A stretch of 64,000 bases of DNA, from the IMG/VR virus record IMGVR_UViG_3300010413_000025, positions 1 to 64,000 of that record; one strand, written 5' to 3'. The stretch comes from a virus. A model generated the notes under the pieces. It saw nothing but the letters and a program-made list of their open reading frames with translations, was not told the origin of the DNA and ran no database searches. A program made the translations under genes and the position numbers. Shown here piece by piece: positions 16,139 to 23,856 of the stretch (position 1 is its first letter; each line of letters begins with the position of its first letter).

Positions 16139-16483
16139 TTATAGGGAAAGTCCTACCCGGTAGGTGTTGTCCACGTCCGTTAAATCGCGATAAATCATAG
16201 ACTTCTGATCGTTTTCCAGCTGCGAAAGCGTACATACTGGGATGTCCAGAAGGGCCGCCGCTTCCCGCTGCGACAGCGCGTGCCGCCTGCGCATCAGCCA
16301 CAGTTCTTCCCCCGGCGATGCCATCACCGGCAGGTACCGATCTTCGATGAACTGGTACGGGGTTAGAATACCGCGTTCGATCAGCCGCACGTGATGCAGC
16401 CCGACCCCGAAAGTCCGGCCCGCTTCCAGTTGCGACAATTTATTTCGACGGCGCCAGATCAGCCAGCGTTCGACCAGCGTCAT
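16139..16483 (-). CDS. Tandem helix-turn-helix regulator (XRE-like)
   Basis: 114 residues with two HTH units in one chain: KLSQLEAGRTFGVGLHHVRL (about 15-34) and ALSQREAAALLDIPVCTLSQ (about 69-88), each preceded by W.(I/M)RRR. It probably binds DNA as a pseudo-dimer. It borders the regulatory region at 15.84-16.14 kb and could regulate it or the related region near 54 kb; this is inferred from position only. Ribosome-binding site AAAGGGGCCGGG. Confidence 0.75.
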   Translation of the reverse strand: MTLVERWLIWRRRNKLSQLEAGRTFGVGLHHVRLIERGILTPYQFIEDRYLPVMASPGEELWLMRRRHALSQREAAALLDIPVCTLSQLENDQKSMIYRDLTDVDNTYRVGLSL

Positions 16484-16653
16484 TCCCGGCCCCTTTGAAA
16501 ATTGATAATGTCAGCCGTTCCCGATGTCCGCTTTTTTGTCCGCTTTGCCGCGAACCGAATCGCCTGATTCGCCTGTGCAAATTCGGCGGTGGCCGCCCGT
16601 AGGCGCGCGCAGGCGTCCCGTAGAATGTCCGCTTGCCGTCGCAGGGCCTTCAT
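16480..16653 (-). CDS. Small basic helical protein (57 residues)
   Basis: MKALRRQADILRDACARLRA ... IINFQRGRE. The start overlaps the previous gene's stop, and the stop overlaps the HTH gene's ATG (ATGA at both ends). Alternating Ala/Arg helix followed by a Lys/Arg patch (AAKRTKKRTSG). Function unknown. Confidence 0.6.
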   Translation of the reverse strand: MKALRRQADILRDACARLRAATAEFAQANQAIRFAAKRTKKRTSGTADIINFQRGRE

Positions 16654-16997
16654 GGGGCCTTGTACCCAGCCAGCGTTCTATAGATCACAGGGCGCCCCAC
16701 AGCCTGCGCAGCTTCGATGCCCAGCATCATTCCCGGGGAAATCCCCCGGTCGGTATACACCACCGTCGCGTCCGCCAGTGCGACATATTCCAGCCCGGCG
16801 TTGATCCCCAGCTGGCGTTCGATCTGTTTCTTGTCGTCCAGCAGTCCCGGCTGGTCGTACAGCAGGTGCGAAGCAAAAGGGGCTTCGCCGTACACAATCA
16901 GGCATTCCCGGCAGCAGGCCCGCGCGTACACGCGGTTCGACTCCCGTTCCTGATCCGTATCCGCCGCTAACGGCGATTCGACCACGACGCGTTTCAT
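16650..16997 (-). CDS. DUF4406/DUF7768-like nucleoside deoxyribosyltransferase-fold protein
   Basis: 115 residues (MKRVVVESPLAADTDQERES). The pattern of strand VVVESPLA, a helix with NRVYARACCRECL, GLEYVALADATVVYTDRGIS and GMMLGIEAAQAVGRPVIY is the Rossmann-like deoxyribosyltransferase fold seen in many phage proteins of this size. Substrate unknown; nucleotide handling is a reasonable guess. GGGGGAC ribosome-binding site. Confidence 0.7.
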   Translation of the reverse strand: MKRVVVESPLAADTDQERESNRVYARACCRECLIVYGEAPFASHLLYDQPGLLDDKKQIERQLGINAGLEYVALADATVVYTDRGISPGMMLGIEAAQAVGRPVIYRTLAGYKAP

Positions 16998-17015
16998 GGC
17001 GTCCCCCTGTCATGT

Positions 17016-17195
17016 TCAGAACACTTCCCGCAGGTCAGCTTCGATGCTGGTTTGAACGTCGACCAGTTCGTGCCCGCCGGAAAGTATTCGTGCCAGTGTC
17101 CATTCCACGTCGATTCGCTTCACCACGACACCCGATGTCCTTGCATAGTTCCGCAGCAGCAGGTCCAGCTGCCGGTGAAAGTCTTTGTCGCTCAT
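17016..17195 (-). CDS. Hypothetical 59-residue protein
   Basis: MSDKDFHRQLDLLLRNYART ... SIEADLREVF. Start overlaps the preceding stop (ATGA). Helical, charged, no recognised domain. Confidence 0.6.
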   Translation of the reverse strand: MSDKDFHRQLDLLLRNYARTSGVVVKRIDVEWTLARILSGGHELVDVQTSIEADLREVF

Positions 17196-17383
17196 TTCGT
17201 CACCTTTTCAATAAACAGGATTCGGCCCGGCGGTATCCAGTACCGGGCGTCGCTTCCCCACGTGTATTCCATGTCTTCGTTCAGCCAGAACCCTTCCGTG
17301 AATCTGTCGAACTGGTCCGCCGTAACGTACTTCCGGACGTAGCCCCACATGAACCAGCACAGGTATTCAGTCGTCGTCGTCAT
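17192..17383 (-). CDS. Hypothetical Trp/Tyr-rich small protein
   Basis: 63 residues from the ATG at 17383 (MTTTTEYLCWFMWGYVRKYV), with CAGGGGCGGC as ribosome-binding site. Many aromatic residues (CWFMWGYVRKYVTADQFDRF, WGSDARYWIPP). An upstream in-frame start would add a basic segment that belongs to another frame and was rejected. Function unknown. Confidence 0.6.
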   Translation of the reverse strand: MTTTTEYLCWFMWGYVRKYVTADQFDRFTEGFWLNEDMEYTWGSDARYWIPPGRILFIEKVTK

Positions 17384-17594
17384 GCTGCCGCCCCTGCGCA
17401 GGTTTGCAGAATCCCCCGGGCATATTCGCCGCGCGTTCTTCCAGCGTCGGCTGCCGCGCGAACGGGTTCTGGTCCCCCGGCCCACGAATAGCCACCCATT
17501 CGTCGCCCTTGTGCGTTTTGCGCCACAGGGTCCCGTCTTCGGTCAGTGCCCACACGTACGCACTGGTCGATTGGAACTGTTTTATCTTCCGCAC
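17367..17594 (-). CDS. Hypothetical protein (GTG start)
   Basis: 75 residues from the GTG at 17594 (VRKIKQFQSTSAYVWALTED). Two beta-like segments (YVWALTEDGTLWRKTHKGDE, WVAIRGPGDQ) precede a polar tail ending HDDDD. It overlaps the genes on both sides by 13-17 nt. No family recognised. Confidence 0.55.
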   Translation of the reverse strand: MRKIKQFQSTSAYVWALTEDGTLWRKTHKGDEWVAIRGPGDQNPFARQPTLEERAANMPGGFCKPAQGRQHDDDD

Positions 17595-17917
17595 AGTTCC
17601 ACCATATAGCCACCAGTCGCCAGATCGTGCGTTTCCTTCGCTTCCAGATCGTATTCGCTGATCGCCGCCAGTATGACCCACGCCGTCGACATGCGCGGCG
17701 AATGGACAGACCGGCCCGAGTACGCGAAAGCCCCGATCAGTGCCCGGCACTGTGCAATCGTCAGGTCGCGTGCTGCCCCCGGCGGCCATGCAAAGAACTG
17801 GTCGGCCCGTAGGGTCCAGCGGCCGTCGCCGTAGGCCATGTAGTTGGCGAATGTCGCTGGCAGGGGATTTCCCAGCCGATCCGACACAGCCCAGTGCATA
17901 CCGTCGCCCGCGTACAT
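17582..17917 (-). CDS. Hypothetical 111-residue protein
   Basis: From the ATG at 17917 (MYAGDGMHWAVSDRLGNPLP). The longer frame upstream is the reverse reading of the SSB-tail gene and was not used. Contains FAWPPGAARDLTIAQCRALI and a C-terminal HDLATGGYMVELCGR. No recognised family. Confidence 0.6.
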   Translation of the reverse strand: MYAGDGMHWAVSDRLGNPLPATFANYMAYGDGRWTLRADQFFAWPPGAARDLTIAQCRALIGAFAYSGRSVHSPRMSTAWVILAAISEYDLEAKETHDLATGGYMVELCGR

Positions 17918-17918
17918 G

Positions 17919-18170
17919 CTAAAACGGAATATCTTCGTCGATGCTGCCAGCAGGCGGCGTCCGGCCGGACGGTGCACCGTCGTCGTCGCGTGGCGCCTTC
18001 AGGCTGACGGAAAAGAACTTGCCGTTCTTGCCTTCCTTCAGCCAGCAGGCCACGTCCAGCAGCTGCCCGTCGGGCGTGCGGACCTGTCCCTTGTAGTCCG
18101 GGTGTTTGTCTTCCTTTTTGTACTGGTTCCGGAAAATTGACCCATTCCCCGGTTTGATTTCGTACGCCAT
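17919..18170 (-). CDS. Small protein with an SSB-like acidic C-terminal tail
   Basis: 83 residues from the ATG at 18170 (MAYEIKPGNGSIFRNQYKKE), with GAAAGGGGCGAAG as ribosome-binding site. The body, HPDYKGQVRTPDGQLLDVAC and KFFSVSLKAP, reads as a small beta barrel. The last residues GSIDEDIPF match the acidic DxDIPF tip by which bacterial SSB proteins recruit partners. It may bind ssDNA or mimic the SSB tail to recruit host repair and replication proteins. The function is inferred from the tail motif. Confidence 0.65.
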   Translation of the reverse strand: MAYEIKPGNGSIFRNQYKKEDKHPDYKGQVRTPDGQLLDVACWLKEGKNGKFFSVSLKAPRDDDGAPSGRTPPAGSIDEDIPF

Positions 18171-18790
18171 CACTTCGCCCCTTTCCAGTCGTCGTATTTG
18201 TGGATGCCCCAGACTATCGCCCGCAGCACCCAAATGAATGAGTAGCTATACCGTTCTGTCCCGCCACCGTCGAAAAAGTCCTGAAACTGGAAAAACTTCC
18301 TGCGTTCCGACGGGCCATACCGAAATTCGAAATCCTGTACAGCGTGATAAGCTTCCCATTCATTGTCGGCCCTGTCCAGCACTGATTCCTTGACTTCCAC
18401 GCGGCATTCGTCGCGGGCGTCCGGGTAGTCGGTGTCTTCCCAGTAGTCGCGAAAATATTGTTCGACACGGTCGCGAAATTCCTTTTCGTCGAATTCCCGG
18501 TACCCGCCGTTCGTCGCCACTGCCTGAAGCTTTTCGCCCCAGTAGCCCGGATTGATTGATTCGTGCCGAAAGAACGTGAACATGTCGCGCACCCGGCTGA
18601 ACACGTATGTTCCCATGTCCCCCGAAATGCACAGGTGCCCCGGCCATGTTGTCAGGTCAAACCAGTAGGTCCCCGACTCCGGTCGCTTGAACCGGATGTG
18701 ACGATATGCGTCGTTGCCGTCCATGATCACTTCGATTCCGTGCGTCGCCACGTCGGCCAGAAACCGGTCCTGATCGGGTTCGTACTTCAC
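18170..18790 (-). CDS. Hypothetical protein (GTG start)
   Basis: 206 residues from the GTG at 18790 (VKYEPDQDRFLADVATHGIE), which overlaps the preceding TGA. Contains WFDLTTWPGHLCISGDMGTYVF followed by acidic helical sequence (DEKEFRDRVEQYFRDYWED) and ends FIWVLRAIVWGIHKYDDWKG. It looks like a soluble phage family of unknown function. Coupled in a long operon of small genes. Confidence 0.7.
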   Translation of the reverse strand: MKYEPDQDRFLADVATHGIEVIMDGNDAYRHIRFKRPESGTYWFDLTTWPGHLCISGDMGTYVFSRVRDMFTFFRHESINPGYWGEKLQAVATNGGYREFDEKEFRDRVEQYFRDYWEDTDYPDARDECRVEVKESVLDRADNEWEAYHAVQDFEFRYGPSERRKFFQFQDFFDGGGTERYSYSFIWVLRAIVWGIHKYDDWKGAK

Positions 18791-19488
18791 AGCAGCGTCG
18801 CCCGGCGCAACCCACGCCACGGGATGATTTTCACGGTCTGCGTGTCCGGTGAAATCGGCGACCGTTCGCTGCTTTGGATTCGCACGTACCGGATGCCAGC
18901 CGACAGGATCACGCCGGATACAGTTCCGCCGACGAATTCGAACCGCATCGGGATTCCCGGGTGTTCGTCCACAAAGTCGAAAATTTCCCCTGCGGCAGCG
19001 TCGGCCGTGCATTCAAACATCACGTCGCCCGGCTTCGGGCCAACTGGTACAAACACGACTTCCCCCGGGCGCATCACTGTCGGCGCGTCGAATTCCAGAT
19101 AGTCACTGATTGACTGATTCGCGGCAGCCACAGCGCGTTTCGCTTCCCCGCTGTCGATCACCACACGGCCGCTTCCGAACAGGTCGACCATCGTCTTCAG
19201 TGCGTCCAGTGCCGAAATGTACCGCGCCCGCATCGCCTCATAGTCGGCCCGCTGTTCCAGCAGTTCGTTGTTCAGTTCCTTGTTCGCGCGTTCCGACATG
19301 GTCAGATTATATTCGGCCGCGTCGTACGCGCTGCGCGAAGTCTGGGCGTCGCGTTCGGCGTTTTCGGCCCGGCGCCGCTGGTCGTAGTAGTCGCGGCGCG
19401 CGCTGTCGCGTTCCTTGCGCGTGATCGCTTCCTGCTTTTTCCAGTCCACTTCGCGGACGTTGTGTGCGTCGGTGTATTCGGTGGTCAT
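18787..19488 (-). CDS. Coiled-coil protein of unknown function
   Basis: 233 residues. The first ~110 form a long coiled coil (DWKKQEAITRKERDSARRDY, AERDAQTSRSAYDAAEYNL, ANKELNNELLEQRADYEAMR). The rest is beta-rich (GEVVFVPVGPKPGDVMFECT, HPGIPMRFEFVGGTVSG). No recognised domain. Confidence 0.65.
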   Translation of the reverse strand: MTTEYTDAHNVREVDWKKQEAITRKERDSARRDYYDQRRRAENAERDAQTSRSAYDAAEYNLTMSERANKELNNELLEQRADYEAMRARYISALDALKTMVDLFGSGRVVIDSGEAKRAVAAANQSISDYLEFDAPTVMRPGEVVFVPVGPKPGDVMFECTADAAAGEIFDFVDEHPGIPMRFEFVGGTVSGVILSAGIRYVRIQSSERSPISPDTQTVKIIPWRGLRRATLL

Positions 19489-19859
19489 GCCTGCGCTTCC
19501 TTATCCTGATTGATGTAGGGATAGTTCGACGGCCGCAGTTCTTCACGGCCAGTCGCCGGGTGTTTGTGACTGGTCTGTTCGCGAATCCGGAAAAATCCTT
19601 TGTACTGCGGATATTTTTCCATGAACCACCGCGCATAGAACGGACGATAGTTGTTGTTCAGAACAAATTCGTCTTCACCGGCAAGCCGCGCCGCGTCGGT
19701 TTCCCAACGAATGCGCTCGAAAATGGCATAGGCCGAATAGTTCTTGAACCCGCGCGCGATGCGGTCGAATGTGAACCGCACGAACATTTTCCAGATTTGC
19801 GGGTGCGCCTTGTTATATTCGTTGGCGGCCTTCAGTAGTTCATCGTATCGGGTAGCCAT
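19485..19859 (-). CDS. Hypothetical 124-residue protein
   Basis: MATRYDELLKAANEYNKAHP. Aromatic-rich helical protein (WKMFVRFTFDRIARGFKNYS, FYARWFMEKYPQYKGFFRIR). Overlaps its neighbours by 1-4 nt. No function recognised. Confidence 0.65.
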   Translation of the reverse strand: MATRYDELLKAANEYNKAHPQIWKMFVRFTFDRIARGFKNYSAYAIFERIRWETDAARLAGEDEFVLNNNYRPFYARWFMEKYPQYKGFFRIREQTSHKHPATGREELRPSNYPYINQDKEAQA

Positions 19860-20212
19860 CAGTCTTCCCCGCAGAAAGAACGAACCAGCTTCAGGGCCTG
19901 TTCGGCATCCCCTAGCATGATTTCGTCAATGGTTCGGCGCATCGTTGTTTCGATGCGGGCTTTGCGTCTTGCGAACGACGGGTGCACCTTCTGTTCGAAC
20001 GGCTTGAAGTCGAATGCGTTCACCACGTCGGTGTAGTTCGAAATTTCCTTGACGGTGCGGCGCATCTTCACCTTTCCCGTGCGCAGCAGTTCGGCCCGGC
20101 GTTGACTGGTCAGCGGTTCGCCCACCGTGCATTCGTCCTTCAGCCGTTTGATCATATTCGCCGCGTGTTCTTCCACGCGGGACACGGCATAATCTTTCTG
20201 TGCCTTGTTCAT
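19859..20212 (-). CDS. Hypothetical 117-residue helical protein
   Basis: MNKAQKDYAVSRVEEHAANM, strongly charged with many Arg/Lys (RRKARIETTMRRTIDEIM), ending SFCGED. GGGGAAC ribosome-binding site. Function unknown. Confidence 0.65.
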   Translation of the reverse strand: MNKAQKDYAVSRVEEHAANMIKRLKDECTVGEPLTSQRRAELLRTGKVKMRRTVKEISNYTDVVNAFDFKPFEQKVHPSFARRKARIETTMRRTIDEIMLGDAEQALKLVRSFCGED

Positions 20213-20223
20213 CGCTGTTCCCC

Positions 20224-20442
20224 TTAGTCAGTGGCAGCGGGCGCCATAGCGGCCCGGCCTTCGTCTTCCGGCAGTTCTACCAGTGCCGGTTCGGGCGCGA
20301 TGTCTTCCACGTACACGCTTGACCCCGATATGTAGGAAATTTCCAGCGCCTTGCCTTCCAGCGCGGTTCCTTTCAGCAGGACCGTCCGCACGTAGTGTTC
20401 GACGGCCTTGTTCATGTCGCTACTATTCAGTTCGATTCGCAT
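20224..20442 (-). CDS. Hypothetical 72-residue acidic protein
   Basis: MRIELNSSDMNKAVEHYVRT from the ATG at 20442, overlapping the previous stop as TGATG. N-terminal half folded, C-terminal tail Glu/Pro/Ala-rich (PEPALVELPEDEGRA). No recognised family. Confidence 0.6.
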   Translation of the reverse strand: MRIELNSSDMNKAVEHYVRTVLLKGTALEGKALEISYISGSSVYVEDIAPEPALVELPEDEGRAAMAPAATD

Positions 20443-20906
20443 CACAGCACCTTTACCAAAAGGCCCAGCCAGTAGAACTTCCCGCCTGTGGTTGTATCCA
20501 GAACGGGACCTGTCAGGCCGTCAATGTCACGACCGGCCGGACAGTGTTCCAGCTGGTCACCTTTACAAATTACAGTGTGGGCCACCCCCAGCGTGCCCTG
20601 TGCAGTCACGATGTACCGCTGGTCGTCCCCGATGTACGCTGCCGCGCTTTTCAGGAATTCGGCCGGGCTTATATCGTCACTTGTGAATGGCATTTCAACG
20701 AACTTCAGGCCCCACACGTCGCCCAGCCACTTGTTCATTCGTGCCAGTGCCGTGGCCGCCTTCGCATCGTCGTCGACGCCGTGCATGACATGCGGGACCT
20801 GCATCGGACAATCAAGGTCCAGCAGACACGCGATACACGTCCGGAAACAGTCGCCCCAGTTGTCGTTTTCGGGGTCGTGTCTGATCATTTGGTGGTGATA
20901 CTTCAT
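20442..20906 (-). CDS. Papain-like cysteine peptidase-fold protein (candidate)
   Basis: 154 residues from the ATG at 20906 (MKYHHQMIRHDPENDNWGDC). NWGDCFRTCIACLLDLD followed by VPHVMHG, and later VAHTVICKGDQLEHC, match a widespread phage/bacterial family with a Cys (GDC), His (VAHTVI) and acidic residue arranged as in C39/papain-like enzymes. Whether it cleaves peptide, isopeptide or amide bonds is unknown. Lies in the early gene run. Confidence 0.6.
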   Translation of the reverse strand: MKYHHQMIRHDPENDNWGDCFRTCIACLLDLDCPMQVPHVMHGVDDDAKAATALARMNKWLGDVWGLKFVEMPFTSDDISPAEFLKSAAAYIGDDQRYIVTAQGTLGVAHTVICKGDQLEHCPAGRDIDGLTGPVLDTTTGGKFYWLGLLVKVL

Positions 20907-21193
20907 GCCAGCCCCTGCCTGATCCGACGCGCGCATTCCCGCTTGCCTTGATGCGGCATGTACTTCGACCGATCCCCGGCGTACTTCAGGCGCCACGTGG
21001 GCCGCATACCCGGAACCGGGACGCCTGTCGTCTTGTCCGTGCGGCCGGTCATGTAGCCGTTCCACTGCGGCTTGTCGGGTGCTTCCCAGTTCGGACCGCG
21101 CTTGCGCTTCGACTTCACGGGTTCAGACCGCATCGACGGCAGCCGCTTGACCAGTGCCAGCGTGACCATGTTCATCAGTTCCGAAATTTTCAT
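20903..21193 (-). CDS. Small basic protein
   Basis: 96 residues (MKISELMNMVTLALVKRLPS), with an amphipathic N-terminal helix followed by a Lys/Arg-rich body (KSKRKRGPNWEAPDKPQWNG). Ribosome-binding site AAAGGG. Nucleic-acid binding is plausible from charge alone. Confidence 0.6.
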   Translation of the reverse strand: MKISELMNMVTLALVKRLPSMRSEPVKSKRKRGPNWEAPDKPQWNGYMTGRTDKTTGVPVPGMRPTWRLKYAGDRSKYMPHQGKRECARRIRQGLA

Positions 21194-21220
21194 GCTTTAC
21201 CCTTTCTGTAGTGTGCGTTC

Positions 21221-21249
21221 AGTTTCCGATCTGGCGGGTGCCCTGTCAA
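21221..21249 (-). promoter_or_regulatory. Candidate sigma70 promoter
   Basis: TTGACA (21244-21249), 17-nt spacer, GAAACT (21221-21226) on the minus strand, 28 nt upstream of the 96-residue gene. The -35 overlaps the stop codon of the nuclease gene, a layout also seen near 51.2 kb. Confidence 0.5.
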
Positions 21250-21671
21250 CACCCTGCCGACAAAATTTTTCCCAGTTCTTCCCAGTCCATGCGCGAAATC
21301 CAGACGCGTGTCGCGATGTCCATCAGTTCGTCTTTCGGCAGCTGCCCGAATTCCTGCGCCTGCCGCCAGTCGAACAGGAAATGATCCCGGCCGATCTGCG
21401 CGAACAGCCACGCGTTCCCAGCCTTGCTTCCCTTTGCCTTCAGGAAATTTTTCTGTTCTGGCGTGTAATGCGGACAGCGAACAATAGTGCCCGGCCGTTT
21501 CGGGTACGCCTTCAGGTACTTTAGTTCCATCCAGCCGTGTTTCCCGCCGCAGCAAAACGACACGTCGGAAACGCCCGGCGTCAGCTTTTCTTCATGCCGG
21601 GTCGCTTCGTCCCAGTGTCGGCCCCGGCCCATGCCCTGCCGTATCTTGTGCCACAGGCTATTTTCAGACAT
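21246..21671 (-). CDS. PD-(D/E)XK / VRR-NUC-like nuclease
   Basis: 141 residues (MSENSLWHKIRQGMGRGRHW). The core ATRHEEKLTPGVSDVSFC then KHGWMELKYLKA gives the E, GxSD and ExK pattern of VRR-NUC/Holliday-resolvase-like enzymes. PEQKNFLKAKG supplies the following Q-containing helix. It probably resolves branched DNA or acts in recombination or host DNA processing. Partner of the replication genes by function, not by position. Confidence 0.75.
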   Translation of the reverse strand: MSENSLWHKIRQGMGRGRHWDEATRHEEKLTPGVSDVSFCCGGKHGWMELKYLKAYPKRPGTIVRCPHYTPEQKNFLKAKGSKAGNAWLFAQIGRDHFLFDWRQAQEFGQLPKDELMDIATRVWISRMDWEELGKILSAGC

Positions 21672-21912
21672 GGCGGCGCGCGGCTTCCACTTCGTCTTCG
21701 GTTTCGACGGGTGCCTTCAGCCACGAAATACGCAGGCTGGCCACCAGCAGGGCAAAGATCACCGTCCGGCCACCAGCTTGGAAACCCAGCTTCCAGTTCC
21801 AGCCACCACCGAACCGCCCCATGAATCCGTCGGCTTTGCGCATTGACAGTTCGACCAGTAGCCGCCCGATGTATGCGCGCTTGCAGAATGAATACGTGCT
21901 GAACCAGTTCAT
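21664..21912 (-). CDS. Hypothetical protein with a hydrophobic segment
   Basis: 82 residues (MNWFSTYSFCKRAYIGRLLV). A Gly/Trp-rich centre (GFMGRFGGGWNWKLGFQAGG) leads to VIFALLVASLRISWL, a possible single membrane segment, then an acidic tail. Function unknown. Confidence 0.6.
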   Translation of the reverse strand: MNWFSTYSFCKRAYIGRLLVELSMRKADGFMGRFGGGWNWKLGFQAGGRTVIFALLVASLRISWLKAPVETEDEVEAARRHV

Positions 21913-22364
21913 CGCATGTTCACCTTTTTGCGCATGATTCGCGCTTCCGCCAGCATCTGCTGGGCGTACTGTTGTTCGGCTTCCCAGTGGTCACCTTTGC
22001 CGGGGAATTTTTTATTCGGTCCGATCACCTGCGCGATGCCCGACTGGATAACGGCCTTCGTGCATTCGACGCACGGGCACGGTTCCCAGTTCAGGTACAT
22101 GCGGGCGCCTTTCAGGCGGATGCCTTGCCGGGCTGCGTTGTATATCGCGTTCCGTTCGGCGTGTTCGACGTACTTGTATTTCACCGGCCGTTCCCAGCGT
22201 GTCACGCTGCCTTCGTCCACGCCCCGGGGAAATCCATTGAAGCCTGTCGACAGCACTTCGTTGTCTTCGCCCACGATCACCGCGCCGACCTTCGTCGACG
22301 GGTCCTTGCTTTTCGTGGACACAAGCTGCGCCATCTTAATAAAGTATTTGTCCCAGCTGTTCAT
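21909..22364 (-). CDS. Deoxycytidylate (dCMP) deaminase
   Basis: 151 residues (MNSWDKYFIKMAQLVSTKSK). It carries the zinc site HAE at 68-70 and PCxxC at 97-101 (PCVEC), as well as the DPSTKVGAVIV and GFNGFPRG segments of the family. It converts dCMP to dUMP, feeding dTMP synthesis. With the dNMP kinase near 55 kb it forms the visible nucleotide-supply module. No thymidylate synthase or base hydroxymethylase was seen. Confidence 0.9.
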   Translation of the reverse strand: MNSWDKYFIKMAQLVSTKSKDPSTKVGAVIVGEDNEVLSTGFNGFPRGVDEGSVTRWERPVKYKYVEHAERNAIYNAARQGIRLKGARMYLNWEPCPCVECTKAVIQSGIAQVIGPNKKFPGKGDHWEAEQQYAQQMLAEARIMRKKVNMR

Positions 22365-22561
22365 CAGTAGTCCCGAATATCAATGTGCAGGTTATGCGGC
22401 GCCGTCCGGCCGTCGGAAACTTCGCGGTACCGGCCTTCGTCGATCTGCGGTCGCCAGTTCGGTGTCCGGGGGTCTTCGCAATCGCGGCGATTCTCGACGC
22501 CCTTCGGATGTCTGGGCCGGTCGTCGTCCAGCATCAGGTTCAGCCAGTGTCCGCTGATCAT
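22364..22561 (-). CDS. Hypothetical 65-residue polar protein
   Basis: MISGHWLNLMLDDDRPRHPK ... HNLHIDIRDY, rich in Arg/Asp/Pro/His. Coupled to both neighbours by overlapping start and stop. No recognised family. Confidence 0.55.
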   Translation of the reverse strand: MISGHWLNLMLDDDRPRHPKGVENRRDCEDPRTPNWRPQIDEGRYREVSDGRTAPHNLHIDIRDY

Positions 22562-22719
22562 AGCCGCTTAACCGCGTTCGCCAAGTGCCACAGTAAGGCG
22601 CCGCCCGGCAGGTATGCGTACGCCGGGGCCGGACGGTCCTTGTCCGGAATCACCGCGAACGCCAGCAGGTCCAGCATCAGCATGATGTACAGCACCGCGA
22701 TGTATGCCAGATATTCCAC
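22558..22719 (-). CDS. Small membrane protein (GTG start)
   Basis: 53 residues from the GTG at 22719 (VEYLAYIAVLYIMLMLDLLA). One clear hydrophobic segment (residues 3-20) and a second weaker one near GGALLWHLANAV. GAAGGTG ribosome-binding site. Function unknown. Confidence 0.6.
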   Translation of the reverse strand: MEYLAYIAVLYIMLMLDLLAFAVIPDKDRPAPAYAYLPGGALLWHLANAVKRL

Positions 22720-22721
22720 GG

Positions 22722-23852
22722 CTACACCTTCGGCAGTGTGACTTCGAACGTCGCTTTGCGGCGGCCTTCGGCCTTCGTCCAGCTGGCGCCCTTGACGTAC
22801 TTCACCCACTTGATCCACGTCGGGAAGTGCTTCACGTCGACCAGATAGACGGCAGCGCCGTTTCGCGTGTACGTGTGTTCCCCGGAATCCGCAATGGGCT
22901 TCGTCAGGTTCAGTTCATCAGCCTTCAGCACGATAGACGAATGGACCACCACGTACGCTTCCTGCCCGGTTGCTTCGTATTCCGTGTGGTCTTCCATCGC
23001 GGGTTCCTTCACCTTGCGCACCTTGCCGTCGACTTCGACCTTGCGGCCGACAATGACCGGGTCGCCGGAACGGTTCAGCTTCTGTCGCTGTCGTGTCACC
23101 TGCGTGAACACTTCGCCGTTCACCAGTGCGATAGGATTTCGGCGCGACAGGGACGACGCGATGTCGTCGAAGTCAATATCCGCCGGGTTCAGTGATTTGA
23201 ATTGCCATGTTTTCATATCGAATTTGCCTTTGTATTGGTCAGCAAAGCGGGCAAGGGTCTTTGTCCCTGCCCCATACATTGCGGCAAGATGCAGCGCCCT
23301 GTCCAGACTTTTTCCCATTTGCCGCGAAGGAACGGTGACGGCGTCCACAATTCGCCGTTCGACTTCCTTCAGGTCTATTTCCATTTTTGGCCCTGCGCGA
23401 ACATCCACGCGCACGCCTTTCGGAATGCTTGCTTCGTCCAGCACAAACCTGTCGCCGCCGCGCCCATCCATGCCGAATTTGCGCGCGACTTCCATCACCT
23501 TTTCCATGGTCAATACGTCGTCGTCCCCGGATTGCTTCAGGCGGCCGGTCACTGTGCCCGCGAAATTGATCCCGTCCCACGGGTTCACCATCATGTGTTC
23601 GGCCATCTTGCGCGACAGTTCTTTGCTTTCCAGCAGCTGCCGCAGTGCGCCGTCGCTGGTAACAGTGGCGCCCTGTACGTCGACCCGTGCATGTGCCCCG
23701 TGCAGAATATCGCACGCTGGTTCGAAACGAACGATCCGGCCCTTGTACCGCTTGCCGTCAGCGTCGACGAATGTCGGCGTTCCGCGCAGGAATGCGCCCC
23801 GCACGCGTTCGAATTCCGGGGTTCCAGCTTTGATTTTTACGGTCATGTCCAT
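22722..23852 (-). CDS. Hypothetical 376-residue protein
   Basis: MDMTVKIKAGTPEFERVRGA. No recognised family. Visible pieces: a beta-rich N-terminus (FVDADGKRYKGRIVRFEPAC), a segment DRALHLAAMYGAGTKTLARF and a Lys/Trp-rich C-terminus (HFPTWIKWVKYVKGASWTKA). One of the largest unassigned early genes; sits between nucleotide-metabolism and SLOG genes. Confidence 0.65.
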   Translation of the reverse strand: MDMTVKIKAGTPEFERVRGAFLRGTPTFVDADGKRYKGRIVRFEPACDILHGAHARVDVQGATVTSDGALRQLLESKELSRKMAEHMMVNPWDGINFAGTVTGRLKQSGDDDVLTMEKVMEVARKFGMDGRGGDRFVLDEASIPKGVRVDVRAGPKMEIDLKEVERRIVDAVTVPSRQMGKSLDRALHLAAMYGAGTKTLARFADQYKGKFDMKTWQFKSLNPADIDFDDIASSLSRRNPIALVNGEVFTQVTRQRQKLNRSGDPVIVGRKVEVDGKVRKVKEPAMEDHTEYEATGQEAYVVVHSSIVLKADELNLTKPIADSGEHTYTRNGAAVYLVDVKHFPTWIKWVKYVKGASWTKAEGRRKATFEVTLPKV

Positions 23853-23856
23853 GGTA

